A stretch of DNA of 64,000 bases from Dillenia suffruticosa (Eukaryota > Streptophyta > Magnoliopsida > Dilleniales > Dilleniaceae). The translations under genes were made by a program, and so were the position numbers. The stretch is taken from NCBI GenBank assembly GCA_033439265.1, contig JAVTVX010000024.1, positions 14,802,501 through 14,866,500 of the forward strand. The letters are read 5' to 3'. A model generated the notes under the pieces. That model saw nothing but the letters and a program-made list of their open reading frames with translations, searched no databases and was not told the origin of the DNA. Of the stretch, positions 1 to 13,069 are shown piece by piece; positions within the stretch are counted from its first letter, which is position 1; each line of letters starts with the position of its first letter.

Positions 1-3000
1 GTGAGATGAAGAGGGTGATGAGACGACGATTTGTGCCGAGTCATTACTATAGGGATTTATATCTCAAGTTGCAGAGTCTCCACCAAGGTAATCGAAGCGT
101 AGATAAGTATTACAAAGAGATGGAGATGACTATGATTCGAGCTAATGTGGAAGAAGATAGAGAGGCGACGATGGCTAGATTTTTGAATGGTTTAAATCGA
201 GAGATTGCCAACACGATCGAGCTTCACCATTATGTGGAGTTGGAGGATTTGGTACATATGGCAATCAAGGTTGAAAGGCAGCTCAAAAGAGGTAACACAC
301 GACCAAAACCAACACCACAGATTCCGAATGCAACATCTTGGAGAATAAGCTACCCGAAGAAAGAAGAAAATTCAGCCATCTCCAGAGTTAAGCCTGAACA
401 TAAACCAGCTATCTCCACCACGACTTCTCAAAGTAAGTCAACCCCTACTTTAACTCGATCTAGTGAGATTAAATGCTTCAGGTGTCAGGGAAGAGGACAT
501 ATAGCTAGCCAATGTCCAAACAAGCGAGTTATGGTGATTCAGGAAAATGGTGTAATCGAGTCTGAAGATGAAGGTGACATTGATTGTTTGCCTCCATTGG
601 AAGACGTCCCCATCAGAGCTAAGGAGTATGGGGCTGAACATGGTGAGATGTTAACGCTAGTAACATGTCGAGCCTTAAGCTTACAAGCTAGAGGAGATTA
701 AGAAGAAGTACAACGAGAGAATATCTTTCACACTCGTTGCCATGTGAAAGACAAGGTATGCATTTTGATCATTGACGGTGGTAGTTTTACTAATGTTGCG
801 AGTAAGACTTTAGTGGAAAAGCTGAACTTGTCAACTATTAAACATTCTCAACCATACAAGCTACAATGGTTGAATGATAGTGGAGAAGTGAGGGTTACAA
901 AACAAGTTGTAGTACCATTCCGGATTGGGAAATATGAAGATGAGGTGTTATGTGATATGGTGCCAATACAGGGCTGGCATATTTTGTTAGGAAGGTCTTG
1001 GCAATTTGATCGACATGTGCAACATGACGGCTTCACCAACAAATATTCATTCATATTCAACCAACGAAAAATCACTCTAATTTCGATGACACCAAAGCAA
1101 GTCTATGAAGACCGAGTGAGGTTGCAAAAATTGAGTGAGCAACATAAACAAAAAGATCAAAATGGGTTGAGAGAAGAGAAAAAAGAGAGAAAAGAAGAGA
1201 GAAAGGCTGAATTTGATGAGAAAGAGAAAAGAGAGGAAAGTTCGGCCGATGAGGTAAAATTCGAGAGAAAACAAAAGAATTTCTATGCCAAAACAAGTGA
1301 GGTTAAGCGAGCGATGCTCTCAAGACGGCCATTGATTGTACTTATGTACAAGGAATTCCTTTTAAACACTGACCAACGTAACCCTTCTTTGCCGAGTGTT
1401 ATTGTTTCTCTTTTGCAGGAATTCAAAGATGTGTTTCCTGAAGAGCTACCCCAAGGTTTGCCACCTATCCGAGGGATTGAACATCAAATTGATTTCATAC
1501 CCGGTGCATTAATTCCAAATCGTCCAGCATATAGAAGCAATCCAGAAGAGGCGAAGGAGCTTCAAAGACAAGTCGAAAAGTTGATGGAAAAGGGGCATGT
1601 GAGAGAAAGTATGAGTCCATGTGCAGTTCCGGTGATTTTAGTACTTAAGAGAGATGGAACATGGAGGATGTGTGTTGACTGCCTAGCCATCAACAACATA
1701 ACGGTATAGGCGTTGTTCTTATGCAGGATGAAAAACCACTTGCATACTTTAGTGAGAAGTTAAGCGGAGCTGTACTTAACTATCCTACCTATGACAAAGA
1801 ATTGTACGCCTTGGTTCGAGCTTTGGAGACATGGCAACACTATTTGTGGCCGAAAGAATTTATAATTCGTACGGATCATGAATCCTTGAAACATTTGAAA
1901 AGTCAACATAAGCTGAATAAGAGACATGCTCGATGGATGGAATTTATCAAAACTTTTCCTTATGTCATTCGATATAAACAAGGTAAGGAGAATGTAGTTA
2001 CGGATGTACTTTCATGCAGATGGTAAGAGAAAAGCAGAATTTGTGAAACAACTTCATGAGAAAGTACGGTTCAATATAGAGAGGAGGACCGAACAATATA
2101 TCAAACAAGCTAACAAGGGACGTCACAAGTTGATTTTTGAACCCGGTGATTGGGTTTGGTTACACATGCGGAAGGAAAGATTTCCGGCACAGAGACGTTC
2201 CAAGTTGTTGCCCCGAGGAGATGGTCATTTTCAAGTGTTAGAACAGATCAACGACAATGCTTACAAACTTTATTTACCAAGTGACGATTTGAGGACAAAT
2301 CCTTTTCAAGAGGAGGGGAATGATGAGATCATCAAGATTGCAAGGAATTCACGAGACCGAACTCAGGTCCCAGTTGGGCCGGTGACAAAGGCTCGAGTTA
2401 AAATATTCAAAGAAGCACTGAATAACTTAATTCAGGGGGCTTTACAACAAGAAATTGGAGCCCAAATAAATATAGAACCAAAAGGGGCCTTAATTATGCT
2501 TATACAAGCGTAGTTGGAAGAATAGAAGGCCCAAAACTATCCAAGATCAAGGGAGGATGAAAATAAAGAAAAATAGCAGCAAGACTTGGTCAAAGTAGTT
2601 TGAATTATTTAGTTTCCTAATTTTTATTTTTTTATAACTTATGTTTAGTTTCCTAATTTTTTATTGTTTAGGGAGTTACTAAATTTTTAGTTGCCAATTT
2701 TGTTTTACCTTTAGGCTATAAATAGGCTATTGTACATTGTGTAAAAAACAACACTTTGGAGAGAATTAATAAAATTGTGAGGATTCTTCACACATGTCTT
2801 GTTCTTTTGACCTCTTTGAACTTATTCAAGATAGGAGTCTTGTTTAGTTCTTTGACTTATCAATCTAGGTTTCGAACTATCTAGATTGTGGCGTCATTCA
2901 TTCCATTTTTATATCAAGGTTCTTGATCTAGTGAGAAACGGGTCTAAGGTCATATACCTTAGGTTCTTCCTCTTTTAGGGCAAGGGTTGAGGTTTTTAAT

Positions 3001-3083
3001 TCCACCGGTTCAAATAATTCGTTGTGACGATTTTTTGGGCTAAATTAACTTATTCGTGGGTTCTAGGGTCTTTATACCCAACA
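1..3083 (+). mobile_element. Ty3/gypsy retrotransposon, 3' part, broken
   Basis: This is the right-hand part of a Ty3/gypsy element that begins before the window. Parts in order are gag (about 1-700, with zinc knuckle [14 protein letters not shown] near 476-515), protease-like sequence (about 740-1070, including LLGRSWQFDRHV), the N-terminal part of reverse transcriptase (about 1400-1710), an RNase H-like stretch (about 1720-2020, with [19 protein letters not shown]) and an integrase C-terminal region (about 2020-2500, with LLPRGDGHFQVLEQINDNAY, which resembles the GPY/F module). The 3' LTR follows. The coding part is broken in several places and does not hold a full pol, so this is a fossil. 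Gag and the integrase tail resemble plant chromovirus-type elements, but the clade cannot be fixed by eye. Confidence 0.85.
2558..3083 (+). repeat. 3' LTR of the Ty3/gypsy element (approximate ends)
   Basis: The purine run AAGGGAGGA just before 2558 could be the polypurine tract, and the LTR would then start TGAAAATAAAG. It holds a TATA-like GGCTATAAATAGG at about 2714-2726 and ends near CCCAACA at 3083. The 5' partner LTR lies outside the window, so both ends are inferred from TG/CA ends and promoter layout only. Confidence 0.5.
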
Positions 3084-6000
3084 TATAGTGCTCTCCTTGG
3101 CCATCAACTATGCATCTATATATAAAACATAACTTATACAATCCCAAAAGAAACACAAAGATTACATGCCTCACAAAACAAGTGTCAGAAATGAGTAGCG
3201 ATCTAAATCTCTTGGCTCAAAGGCTTCTACCTGTGATTCTCTCTCATCTCCCTGATCAATTGAAAAATAAAGATATCAGGGTTAGTATAAGTTGAGTAAG
3301 TACACGAAAGACCAATAGCAGGCATAACAATCAAGCAAGCACAAGAATAAATCAAGCAGGTACAAGAACATCAACATCACCATGTAAGCATCGTAAATAA
3401 AGCAAAGTATACCAAAGATACACATTAACTCAAGAAAATAATTGCAATTGTCACTTTTAGAATCATTATCTTTTTTCCAACTTTATTATTCTAATTTAAT
3501 TTAATAATTAAAGAAAGGAATAGAGTGATGAATCAATCTAGTGTATGAGGATCTTGAGAGAAAGCTAAATTTGGGGATTTCTAAATGATTCTAGATCTTT
3601 TTTTTTGGGGTTACACCCTCAAACACTTCACTTGATTCTAATTCCACCCTCATAGGGAGAAGAGATCCACCATGGTTCCTCAAGTTTCGCCCACAGGCTT
3701 CACACAAGCTTCTGGAACTCTTTGTGTAGCTATACTCCTCAAATTTCACCCGCAAGTTTCTTACAAGCTTTGGGAGGTACTTTTATGTTATCACTTTTTC
3801 TTTATATTTCTTTATGACTCATATAATATAATTACCACGAGACCACAATTTTATCCTGAGGATTACACAAGAATCATGACAAATACCATAGTAATGCATG
3901 CTATATAGTTTCTAACAAATAGTGGACCAAAGAACCATCTCAGTAAGTTTCTAGAATAACCAAGTTTTAGTAAAAATGCCATAACTTTAACTACAGCCAC
4001 CGGATTGAGGTGATTCCAATTGTCGTTTAAAGATAAGACACCAAGCTATAATTTCATATTTACGGTAAGTTCAATTCCAATCACACATGGGGTAAGCGAA
4101 TCAATCATTGTTGCAATCTGAAATCTCAACACAACATGAGCAGTCATTGTAAAATCAACATAACTTTCACCACACATATCCGATTGAAGTAATTCCAGTA
4201 GTCTTTTAAAATAAAGATATAGTTTTACAACTTTCTTGTTTAGAATTCGGCTTAATTCATCCCATAAGATAACTCAAAATTGTAGTAAATTTCAGACACA
4301 AAACATGACAAAAGCAGAGTAGTATCTTGTAGTAATAATGCCATTTTGAAAATTCACCACAAATTTAATTCTTAATGAAACCCTTCGAGTCATATTCCAT
4401 TTCAAAGTATGGAAGTCTATTTTTATCAGAAGAAAATCTCACTCGATTTGCAGGTGCACAGAAAAAGTTATAAGCAAGACACTAAAGCATGGTCAACTAT
4501 CCAGCATGCCAAATTCCTAGGTTTTCATTTAAGGATGTGATTCCTTTTTCCTTAATTTATTTCATCCATATTCAAACAACATAATCACATGTAAAAGCAT
4601 TTTCTATAAGATTATTAGGTATTAATTTAACAAACACATGTAAGGTACTTGCCTCAAACTTGTTGATTATTTCTTGAGTTTCCTTGCTTTTCCTCCCCAA
4701 CCTTCTTTTGGAATTCTAGGTTGTTCTTTATGTTTCTAACAACCTTTTGTGCTTCCCAAGACTTGGGTTAGTATATATAGATGGAAGTAGTTTATTTGGA
4801 GCTTAGATGGTGATTTTCATGGAGTTAAGGGTTTGTTTTTGTGAGAGGAAAAGAGGATACGAGAGTATAATTTTATGGAAGATGAAATGTATGGAAGATG
4901 AGCGTTTCTCTCCCTCTCTCCCCCTCTCCCCCTCTCCCCCTCTCCCCCTCTCCCCCTCTCTTTATCTCGCTCTCTATATAAATGAGATGCAGGCCCACCA
5001 AGTATAGTAATGTGTGCCATTTGTTCTTTGTGGGTCCCAAAACAAAACATTCGTGAGTCCCACACTATTTCCTAATTTTGTTGCTCTCTTGTTAGTTTAT
5101 TCTGATTGTGTTCATTTACCGGTGTATCCCACTTGTCTATATTAATTCTAATGTGCACGAACTATAGTCAAATCACAAACATAAAACCCAGGTATGCATT
5201 GTGCATAAAAGTTTCAACAATTTTAGTACAACGTAATGTGAAACAAATTTAAGTATCCTTAACAAAATAATAATGTAAATTCAAAGGCATATATTAACGA
5301 TTTCTTCAGACATGACCTTACATCTTTCCTCCTAAGAGATCCAATCCTGTAAATCCTTACTCATGGTTAAAGAGGTATGCATACCATTTTCTTATTTCTG
5401 ATTCCAGCTTCCATGATGCCTCCTCAAAGGTATCGTTGCTCATTATCAAATCTTCAAATTCTTAAAATCCATAGGATGGACCTTCTCAATAAGGTACATA
5501 ACGTGTAAAACCTAAAACTAATGTTTAGTTGTATGAATAACTTATAACTTACAGAGTGAGTTATGATATTGTAAATTTGAAACATGAAATTTGGTGAATT
5601 AGGAATATGAGAATTAGACTTGCATTGAGCTAATAATTTAGTCCAAGTTTTAAGTGTAACCCTTAATATTAATAATTCAACTATAGAGTCCAATATTGAA
5701 ACCTTATCCTTGAACTAACAATTCAACCCATTGAGTCCAAACTTTTAATGTTCCACACTTGAGTTCAATTTGTAGAGCCCAAGCTTGAGATAAAGTCCAC
5801 TAACAAGCCCAACACTTGAGTTAAAACCCACTAGCATGTCCAACACTTGAGACAAACATGTCCAACACTGTGTACAACCATGCCCACATTTTGCCTCCAT
5901 TTTTTCTTCTTTTCTTTCTTTTGTGAATCAGAGGTAGAAAAGTCAAAAAGGGTATGAAAGAGGACATTTAATGTTACTTTTTCCTTGTGACTGGTTATAA

Positions 6001-6146
6001 TTGAAGAAATATAAAAAAACGGGGTAAGTGTGTTTATGTGTTTGTGTGTGTACGTGATAATCGATGTTATTTAGCTAGAGAGAGTAAATAGTTGAATAGA
6101 GATATTTTATAAAATTTTGGCTATATAGGTAAAAAAATGATAGTGG
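3084..6146. other. Non-coding, repeat-like, no gene recognised
   Basis: No convincing coding sequence. The stretch is AT-rich and its texture resembles plant long-LTR or non-coding retroelement DNA, probably read on the minus strand: it has recurring phrases around CCGATTGAGGTGATTCC and CATAACTTT, a TATATATAG near 4770, and locally repeated phrases such as GTCCAACACTTGAG at about 5750-5880. The short open frames here (for example 3672-3908) match no family I recognise. No terminal repeats or target duplications could be fixed. Confidence 0.4.
4919..4960 (+). repeat. (CCCCCTCT)n simple repeat
   Basis: About five tandem copies of an 8-base pyrimidine unit CCCCCTCT, flanked by degenerate CT-rich sequence (about 4900-4975). 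The frames over it on both strands are low-complexity shadows. Confidence 0.85.
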
Positions 6147-7823
6147 TGTTTGGCTAATTAAATAGAAAAATAGGAAATACACAAAAGTTTTTATGGTGGT
6201 TTCACTAAACCAGTTGTATGTCCACTTTCAGGCTCTTTCTAGATTTTTCACTATCAATTTATTGATACAAATTTGATTGCAGATTTAAATTGGACCTTCA
6301 CAGTGTTTCTTCGCAAACACTATTTTCCCAACCCTACACAGATTGGTTCTCTCTCTAAACCCAACGTAGTGATAGATTCTCTGGTTTTTGAAATCTCTAT
6401 ACAGATGAGAGGGTAGATAGGACAGATTTGATTTTACAAATGATTACACTTGAAAAGAAAATTAAATGAAGTTCAAATAAAGAATAAAGTATATGAGTTT
6501 TAAAACAGAGTAATGAATGTAGTGAATTCGTGGTTGTTCAGATCGTTAATTGAGCATTCGATTCTTCATATCTCATCTCTTTGATATTTATTGTCACGTT
6601 GAAGAGATCCATTTGTGGTTGTTGAAACCCAATGTTGCTCATAATTTTTGTCAATTAATATTCTGCAACAGATTCTAGTTTCACGCTAAAGTTTCATTTT
6701 CTCACTAGTGCCACTTTCTTTTTAACCAATCGAGAGATGTTCTTGTTACATTTAAATATTAGACTTTAATAGAAATGGAAATAAACATACAAACGCAAAA
6801 AGAAAGGACCGTTGTATTTAAATTTGTTTCGAAATTTTAGTTTCTGACAACTTCAGGTCGACAACATTAATTAACACATTGACCTAAACTTAAAATTTTG
6901 TATTGTGGACTTCCTTGATCAGGACTACATGGGTCAATAAGGTCATGTTTCAAATTAAATAGGTAGATAGGTAGGATTAAATTGGTTGAATTGTTATGAT
7001 ATGTCGACATGGTTTTAATTAGATATTGACATGCCTAAGTTAGGAACCAACAATCTTTGTCGACATGTTTTAAGTCCACATCAATATAGTGGTGTTTTTA
7101 CATTCAATTGGTTGACTTGACCTTAGAAATTAGTTGATGTGTTCAACGTGTTGACATGGTTGAAATGTAGATCGTCGTATGATTTCTAAAGAACAAATAC
7201 ATCACGTCGACTTGTTAGACATTAATACAATTCTATTCTTATATTCAATTTGTAAACTTGATCTTAGAAATTGATCGATGTGTTCAACATGTCGACATAG
7301 TAGAGATGCAGGTCATCATGTGATTCTTAAAGATCAACTAAATCAAGTCGACAAGTTGTCGGACATATCAACCTTTCTAGATTTTTGTCTGATACTTGTC
7401 GATGTGTGTAAATAGTTGATCAAGACACTATTGAAATTGGTAGACCTGTCAAATTAAATTTGTTTACTTGAGGTCAACAAGTCGATGTGTGGTCTAATTT
7501 AGGTCTACATGTAAGGCAGTTTGACAAGGTTTCACTTAAGTTGAGAAGATATCTGAATGTTTAAGTTAGGTCAACATTTTTTTGGGATATCTTAGTTAGA
7601 CAATAATTATGTTTGTTTCTTTTAGGTCAACATAGATCATTAATAGGTTGAAATGTTCAAGATATTGCTAAAATTGGTTGACATGGTTCTGAAACTTGGT
7701 GAACCTCAAAGAGTAGGTCAACGTGTCAAAAATCGATTGACAAGGTCTGCGGACATTTGCTTTTTGATATACTTAAATCATTTTCCTCCAATTTATCATC
7801 ATCAAAACTTATCATTTTCAACA
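6147..7823 (-). repeat. 3' LTR of element S
   Basis: About 1.68 kb, matching 35145-36832 in the same orientation throughout; both share phrases such as TTTTTATGGTGGTTTCAC, GATTGGTTCTCTCTC and many GTCGACATG-like words. It starts TGTTTGGC and ends TTTTCAACA. The complement of a polypurine tract (ATCTCCCCA, 7824-7832) abuts its right end, which marks it as the 3' LTR of a minus-strand element. The two copies differ at many positions, so the element is old. Confidence 0.7.
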
Positions 7824-7986
7824 ATCTCCCCATTTTTTATGATGAAAAAACATCAAACACTTATCTAAGGTTTCTGAGCATATTAATTATAATTGTTGAA
7901 AATTTTAACTTGTAAATTTCAAAACCATTTTAACATAATCATTTCTAACTTTAATTCACACTAGTGTCGTACCACAATCACCACAG

Positions 7987-8409
7987 TGTTGAAAGATCAA
8001 AGAAAGAACTCAAGAGATCTTGAAATATAACTCTGAATTTTATTGAAATAGAAAGCAAATAACATTCATAGATTTGAACTTTTGTTCATACCTTTGCTTG
8101 AATACATAGAAGTCTATTTATAGAAGAAGATGAGGGAGAGAATTAGAGAGCAAAAAGGGAGAGCAAGAGAGGGGTTAAGACCCCTCTCTACTAGCCGTTG
8201 GAGGCTGTCTCCAACGGCTAGAATTACTAGCCGTTGGGGCCCAATTGGGCCCTCTTTGTTGGGCCAAAACGGGCCCTTTTGCTGGCCCGGGCTGGGCCCG
8301 AAGGGACAGCCCAAATTAAAGCTCCATCCTTGAGAAGAACTTGTTGAACTCTTGGGAAGGCCCTTTCTTAGAAATGTGATGATAGGTTGATTAATTCCTC
8401 TTTTCAACA
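7987..8409 (-). repeat. 3' LTR of A1
   Basis: Starts TGTTGAAAGATC and ends TTTTCAACA. It carries the minus-strand TATA complement CTATTTATAG (8114-8123) and hairpin modules (about 8191-8310). It is shorter than the 5' LTR mainly because a GC-rich palindrome is smaller. Confidence 0.9.
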
Positions 8410-11400
8410 CTCCCCCTCAAGTTGGGTGTGTAGATATTTATAGTACCCAACTTGCCCATCATTTCTTGTAGGTGAGCTGTTGTTCCTCCTTTTGTGAAGA
8501 TATCTGCTAGCTGATCTTCTCCTTTGATATGAGGAGTCACAATGAGTTTTTCTTCTACCTTTTGACGAATAAAATGACAATCAACTTCTATGTGCTTGGT
8601 GCATTCATGGAAGACCGGATTAGTGGCAATGTGAATTGCTGATTGATTGTCACAATGGAGCTTGATTGGAGTGGAGACTGTGAATCCTAGTTCTTCTACT
8701 AAAGCCTTCAACCAAACTATCTCGCTTGCACTAGCTGCCATGGCCCTATACTCGGCCTCTGCACTTGATCTAGACACAACCCGCTGTTTTTTGCTCTTCC
8801 AAGCTACCAAGTTGCCTCCTACAAACATGCAATACCCAGTGGTAGACTTTCTATCGGTGGAGTCACCTGCCCAATCAGCGTCACAATACCCTTCAATGTT
8901 TGAACTTCCATTATTATTCATCCAAATGCCTAGCCCCGGGGATCCTTTGATATAATGAAGGATCCTTTCAGCTGCTCTCCAATGGCCTTTTGTTGGAGAG
9001 TGCATGAATTGACTTACATAGCTAACGGCATATGCTATGTCTGGCCTTGTGATGGTGAGGTAGATAAGTCTCCCAACCAACCTTTGATATCTTTCAATGT
9101 CTTCTAGAGGATCATTATCATCGGCTAAAGGACCGGAAGAGGAAACTGGACTGCAAACTGGTCTTGCTCCAAGCTTTCCTGTTTCCTGTAAAAGGTCAAG
9201 AGCATATTTTCTTTGGGAGAGAATTAGCCCATTGGGACAATAGGCTAACTCAATTCCTAGAAAATAATTTAGTTTTCCTAGATCTTTAATTTCAAATCTG
9301 GACTTTAAAAAATTTCTAACTAGGTTTATTTGATGCAAATCACTACCTGTGATGATAATGTCATCTACATAAACTAGTGCTATTGTGATATAATCATTAG
9401 TTTTTCTAATAAAGAGAGATGAATCACTATTGCATTTATGAAATCCATGACTAAGGAAAGTATGACTTAACTTTGCATACCAAGCTCTTGGAGACTGTTT
9501 GAGACCATAAATTGCCTTATGAAGTTTGCATGCATTTCCTCCTTGAGATTGAAGACCCATTGGTATTTGCATGTAGACTTCTTCTTCTAGATCTCCTTGG
9601 AGAAAAGCATTTGCTACATCCATTTGAAATAGGCTCCAACCGGGATTCACCGCAAGGGATAAAAGGACTCTAATAGTATTCATTTTTGCAACTGGAGCAT
9701 AGGTCTCCTTATAATCAATCCCATATGCTTGAGTATACCCTTTGGCTACTAGTCTTGCTTTGAATCGCTCAATTGATCCATCGCTTTTGTGCTTGATTTT
9801 GTATACCCATTTACATCCTACGGCTTTCTTCCCTTTTGGTAGTGAAGTGATTTCCCATGTCCCATTCTTTGATAGAGCTTTTAGTTCCTCCTCCATTGCT
9901 TTTCTCCATCTTGGATCCTTTGATGCCTCCTCAAATGACGTTGGTTCCACTTCTTTATCTAGATTACTCAAGAAAGCTTGGTGGTCCAAGGAAACATGTG
10001 AGGTGGTATAATAATCATAAATAGGATGGGAGGTTACCTTAGAGTTATAGAATACCCTTCGATTGACCCATTCGGATGGAGGAAGTCTAAGCCTTGTTGA
10101 TCTTCTTAGTTGAGGTGGTGGTTCATCCGGTTCCTCTTCGATTTCAAGAGATTCCTCCTCGTTTGTATTCTCCTCTATCACTTTCTCCCCTTGAAACAAT
10201 TGGTTGTTCAGCCTCTAAAGCTTCTGAATTATCATCTTGAGAGTTATGGCTTGTTTCAGAGGTGGAGTTTCCTTCGGTTTGTTCAGCTTCTTGAGGAGGC
10301 GATATGAGGAAGTCCCAAGTGCTAGGAGGAATTTCAGTCTTTGGAGCTTCCTTTATATCTTAATTTCCTGCGAAATAGAACTCACTTTCTAAAAATATCA
10401 CATCTTTTGATGTGTATGTTCGGTTAGTGGTAGGATCATAGCACCTATAGCCTTTTTCAAAGGCTGCATATCCAAGAAATATACACTTTTTCTCTCTATG
10501 TTCTAGTTTATTCCTTAGGTGCGTAGGAATGTGAATGTAACATGTGCAACCAAATATCCTAAGGTGGGAAATATTTGGTTTCCTTCCTAGGAGAACCTCA
10601 AGGGGAGATTGCCCTTTTAAAACTTCGGTGGGCATAAGATTGATCACATGTACCGCGGTTTTAACCGCATCACACCAAAATTTCTTAGGCATGTTTGCAT
10701 AGAACATCATAGCTCTAGATATTTCAAGTATGTGTCTATTCTTCCTTTCCGCTACCCCATTTTGTTGGGGTGTGTAAACACATGACATTTGGTGTATAAT
10801 GCTATTGTCCTTAAGGTAATTTTTGAAATTAAGACTTGTAAACTCACCACCATGATCTGACCTTAGGACTTTTATATTGGCATTATATAGTTTGGTTACA
10901 TACTTTACATAACTCTTGAGTGCTTCAAGAGCTTGGTCTTTGGTATTTAGAAGATACACCCATGTGTGCCTTGTTTTGTGATCAATGAAAGTAATGAAGT
11001 ATTTGTAACCTAAGTGGGACATGATGGGTGAAGTCCAAACATCGGAATGAACTAAATCAAAAGGATTTTCATATATTGTTTCTGAACTAGGATACATTGT
11101 TCGGGTTTCCTTTGCCAAAATACAAGCTTTACAATGTCTATTCTCAAAATTTAAAGTTGGAAATAGACGTTTTAAAACTCGATCACTAGGATGTCCTAAG
11201 CGTCTATGCCAAAGAGATTGATCCTCCTTAACATGAGCTACATGTGCATTTTGTTCTTGATCCAAGTAATAAAGTCCTCCTCTTCTAGAACCCTTGCCAA
11301 TCAATTGATTCGACTTGAGGTCCTGAAAAGAGACATTATTGGGGTCAAAAACAACTCTACACTTTTGATCCTTGGTGATCTTGCTAATGGACAGTAGGTT

Positions 11401-12627
11401 TGAGGTAAGTTTGGGGACATATAAAGCCTTGGTTGGTTTTCCAAAAATGTCAACTTCCCCAACTTGATTTACTCTCAAATCTTGTCCATTTGCAACTCGA
11501 ATAGTCATATGGTTTGGAAGGTTTTCAAATCTCTTTATTTTTGCTCTATCCTTAACCATATGACATTCGGTTCCCGAATCAATGAGAAAATTTTCAGAAT
11601 TTAAATATGAGAAAGTTTCTTGATTTTTACCGGATGAAGGAGCTATTTGTTGAAGCTTTTGTGCAACCTCATTTAGTTGAGTTTGGAGTGCAGCAAAGTC
11701 AGCCAAAGATGGTGCTTGAACCTTTACGAATTGGGCAGCAGCTTGCTGTCCTGAACCAAATCCGTTTGGAGCTCCTTGCTGGTCCCTTTGCCTGAATACT
11801 TTGGGCTTTAGTTGGGGATGCAAGAACCAACACTTATCCTTTGAGTGGCCTCTTTTCTTACAATGAGAACATATCTCATTTCTCCTTTGAGTTTGATTCA
11901 CTTTGGCAGCAACTACTTCATTTGTAGAGGCAATGAATGCTTGAGCTTCCAATTTTTGCTTAGAGCTTTCTTCCAATCTAATGCTCACTTCAGCCCTTTG
12001 AATCATATTTTGGACTTCCCCAAATGATGGAAAGTCCTTCATTCGAAGAATTTCTTGCCTTAGATGAGAATATGAATCATCTAGACCCATGAGAAGACCA
12101 AATATTTTATCTTCTTCTCTTCTTTTTCGAATGACCTTGAGATCTATGGAATCTGGCCGTAAAGTAATCAGCTCATTCCAAGCATCTGAATACTCTCCAA
12201 AGTATTGAGGAAGAGATTTACCTTCCTTTTTGATGGAAGCAATTTGTCTCTTAAGCTCAAAGATTCTCCCAAGGTTGGATTCCAAGCCATAGAGAGAGAA
12301 CATTTCATCCCACAAAATTTTTGCATTTGGGGCGCATGACACCATTGCTTTGTGAGTTTCATCTAGAGAGTTGAGGAGAAGAATAAAAACATGATCATCC
12401 CTTTTCTTCCATTCTCGAAAGGATGGATCTGTTTCTTCAAGTGGATCATCAAGAACATGACTCTCTAAGTTGTGAAGGTTGAGTGCCCTCTTCATTACAT
12501 TTGCCCATTGATAGTAATTCCCCCCTTTCAATTGGATAGAGGATATACTTTGTATTTGGGAAAAGTTTATGGAAGGAGGAGGGTCACCCAACCTTGAAGA
12601 GGATGGGATCGTTTGCTCTGATACCAT
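8391..12627 (-). pseudogene. gag-pol of copia A1 (broken)
   Basis: Copia polyprotein region read on the minus strand. It begins MVSEQTIPSSS on an ATG shared by the LTR and the primer-binding site. Domains in order are a UBN2-type gag, zinc knuckle CSHCKKRGHSKDKC (about 11850-11890), aspartic protease with DSGTECHM (about 11560-11585), integrase with its HHCC zinc finger and core (SDHGGEF near 10840-10860), reverse transcriptase with YVDD near 9360-9375, and RNase H with CDADWAGDS near 8870-8890. The C terminus ends in the 3' LTR. It is not a whole reading frame. Confidence 0.85.
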
Positions 12628-13069
12628 GTTGAAAGATCAAAGAAAGAACTCAAGAGATCTTGAAATATAACTCTGAATTTTATTGAAATAGAAAGCAAAT
12701 AACATTCATAGATTTGAACTTTTGTTCATACCTTTGCTTGAATACATAGAAGCCTATTTATAGAAGAAGATGAGGGAGAGAATTAGAGAGCAAAAAGAGA
12801 GAGCAAGAGAGGGGTTAAGACCCCTCTCTACTAGCCGTTGGAGGCTGTCTCCAATGGCTAGAATTACTAGCCGTTGGGGCCCAATTGGGCCCTCTTTGCT
12901 GGGCCAAAACGGGCCCTTTTGCTGGCCCGGGTTGGGCCCGAAGGGCCCAGCCCGAATTCTGCGGGCCAGCCCAAATTAAAGCTCCATCCTTGAGAAGAAC
13001 TTGTTGAACTCTTGGGAAGGCCCTTTCTTAGAAATGTGATGATAGGTTGATTAATTCCTCTTTTCAACA
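12627..13069 (-). repeat. 5' LTR of A1
   Basis: 443 bp, TGTTGAAAGATC to TTTTCAACA. It holds the TATA complement at 12754-12763, an inverted repeat (about 12807-12828) and the AACGG hairpin module (about 12832-12875), followed by GC-rich palindromes. Confidence 0.9.
12754..12880 (-). promoter_or_regulatory. A1 LTR promoter: TATA box and hairpin module
   Basis: On the minus strand a CTATAAATAG box (12754-12763) is preceded upstream by an inverted repeat built on GAGGGGT/ACCCCTC (12807-12828), then by a module with arms TAGCCGTTGGAG and CTCCAATGGCTA starting 69 bases from the TATA box. The 3' LTR copy has the intact arm TCCAACGGCTA, which fits the MSA consensus. Confidence 0.5.

Larger units (their letters stand above)
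7987..13069 (-). mobile_element. A1: complete-length copia element, broken
   Basis: A full-length Ty1/copia element with 3' LTR 7987-8409 and 5' LTR 12627-13069, flanked by the perfect 5-bp target duplication CACAG (7982-7986 and 13070-13074). The primer-binding site for initiator Met tRNA (complement of GCTCTGATACCA, 12615-12626) touches the 5' LTR, and a polypurine tract (complement of CTCCCCCTCAAG) touches the 3' LTR. The polyprotein is broken, with about one or two interruptions. The LTRs differ by about five substitutions plus one indel in a GC-rich palindrome by eye, so the insertion is fairly recent. It sits in the late-internal region of element S. Confidence 0.9.

Noticed and set aside
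3672-3908. 78-residue plus-strand open frame as a possible small gene
   Set aside because: No recognisable domain, AT-rich non-coding surroundings and no promoter or exon context.
4807-5065. Open frames on both strands over the CT-rich tract
   Set aside because: Low-complexity Pro/Ser/Leu or Arg/Glu/Gly strings produced by the CCCCCTCT repeat.
8130-8333. Open frames in LTR hairpin blocks (also 12770 and 49875)
   Set aside because: Created by the GC-rich palindromes; sequence changes freely between copies.
8647-8955. Open frames antisense to copia RNase H, repeated at 17592, 19163 and 50632
   Set aside because: They recur only because the RNase H sense strand recurs; they are shadows of pol.
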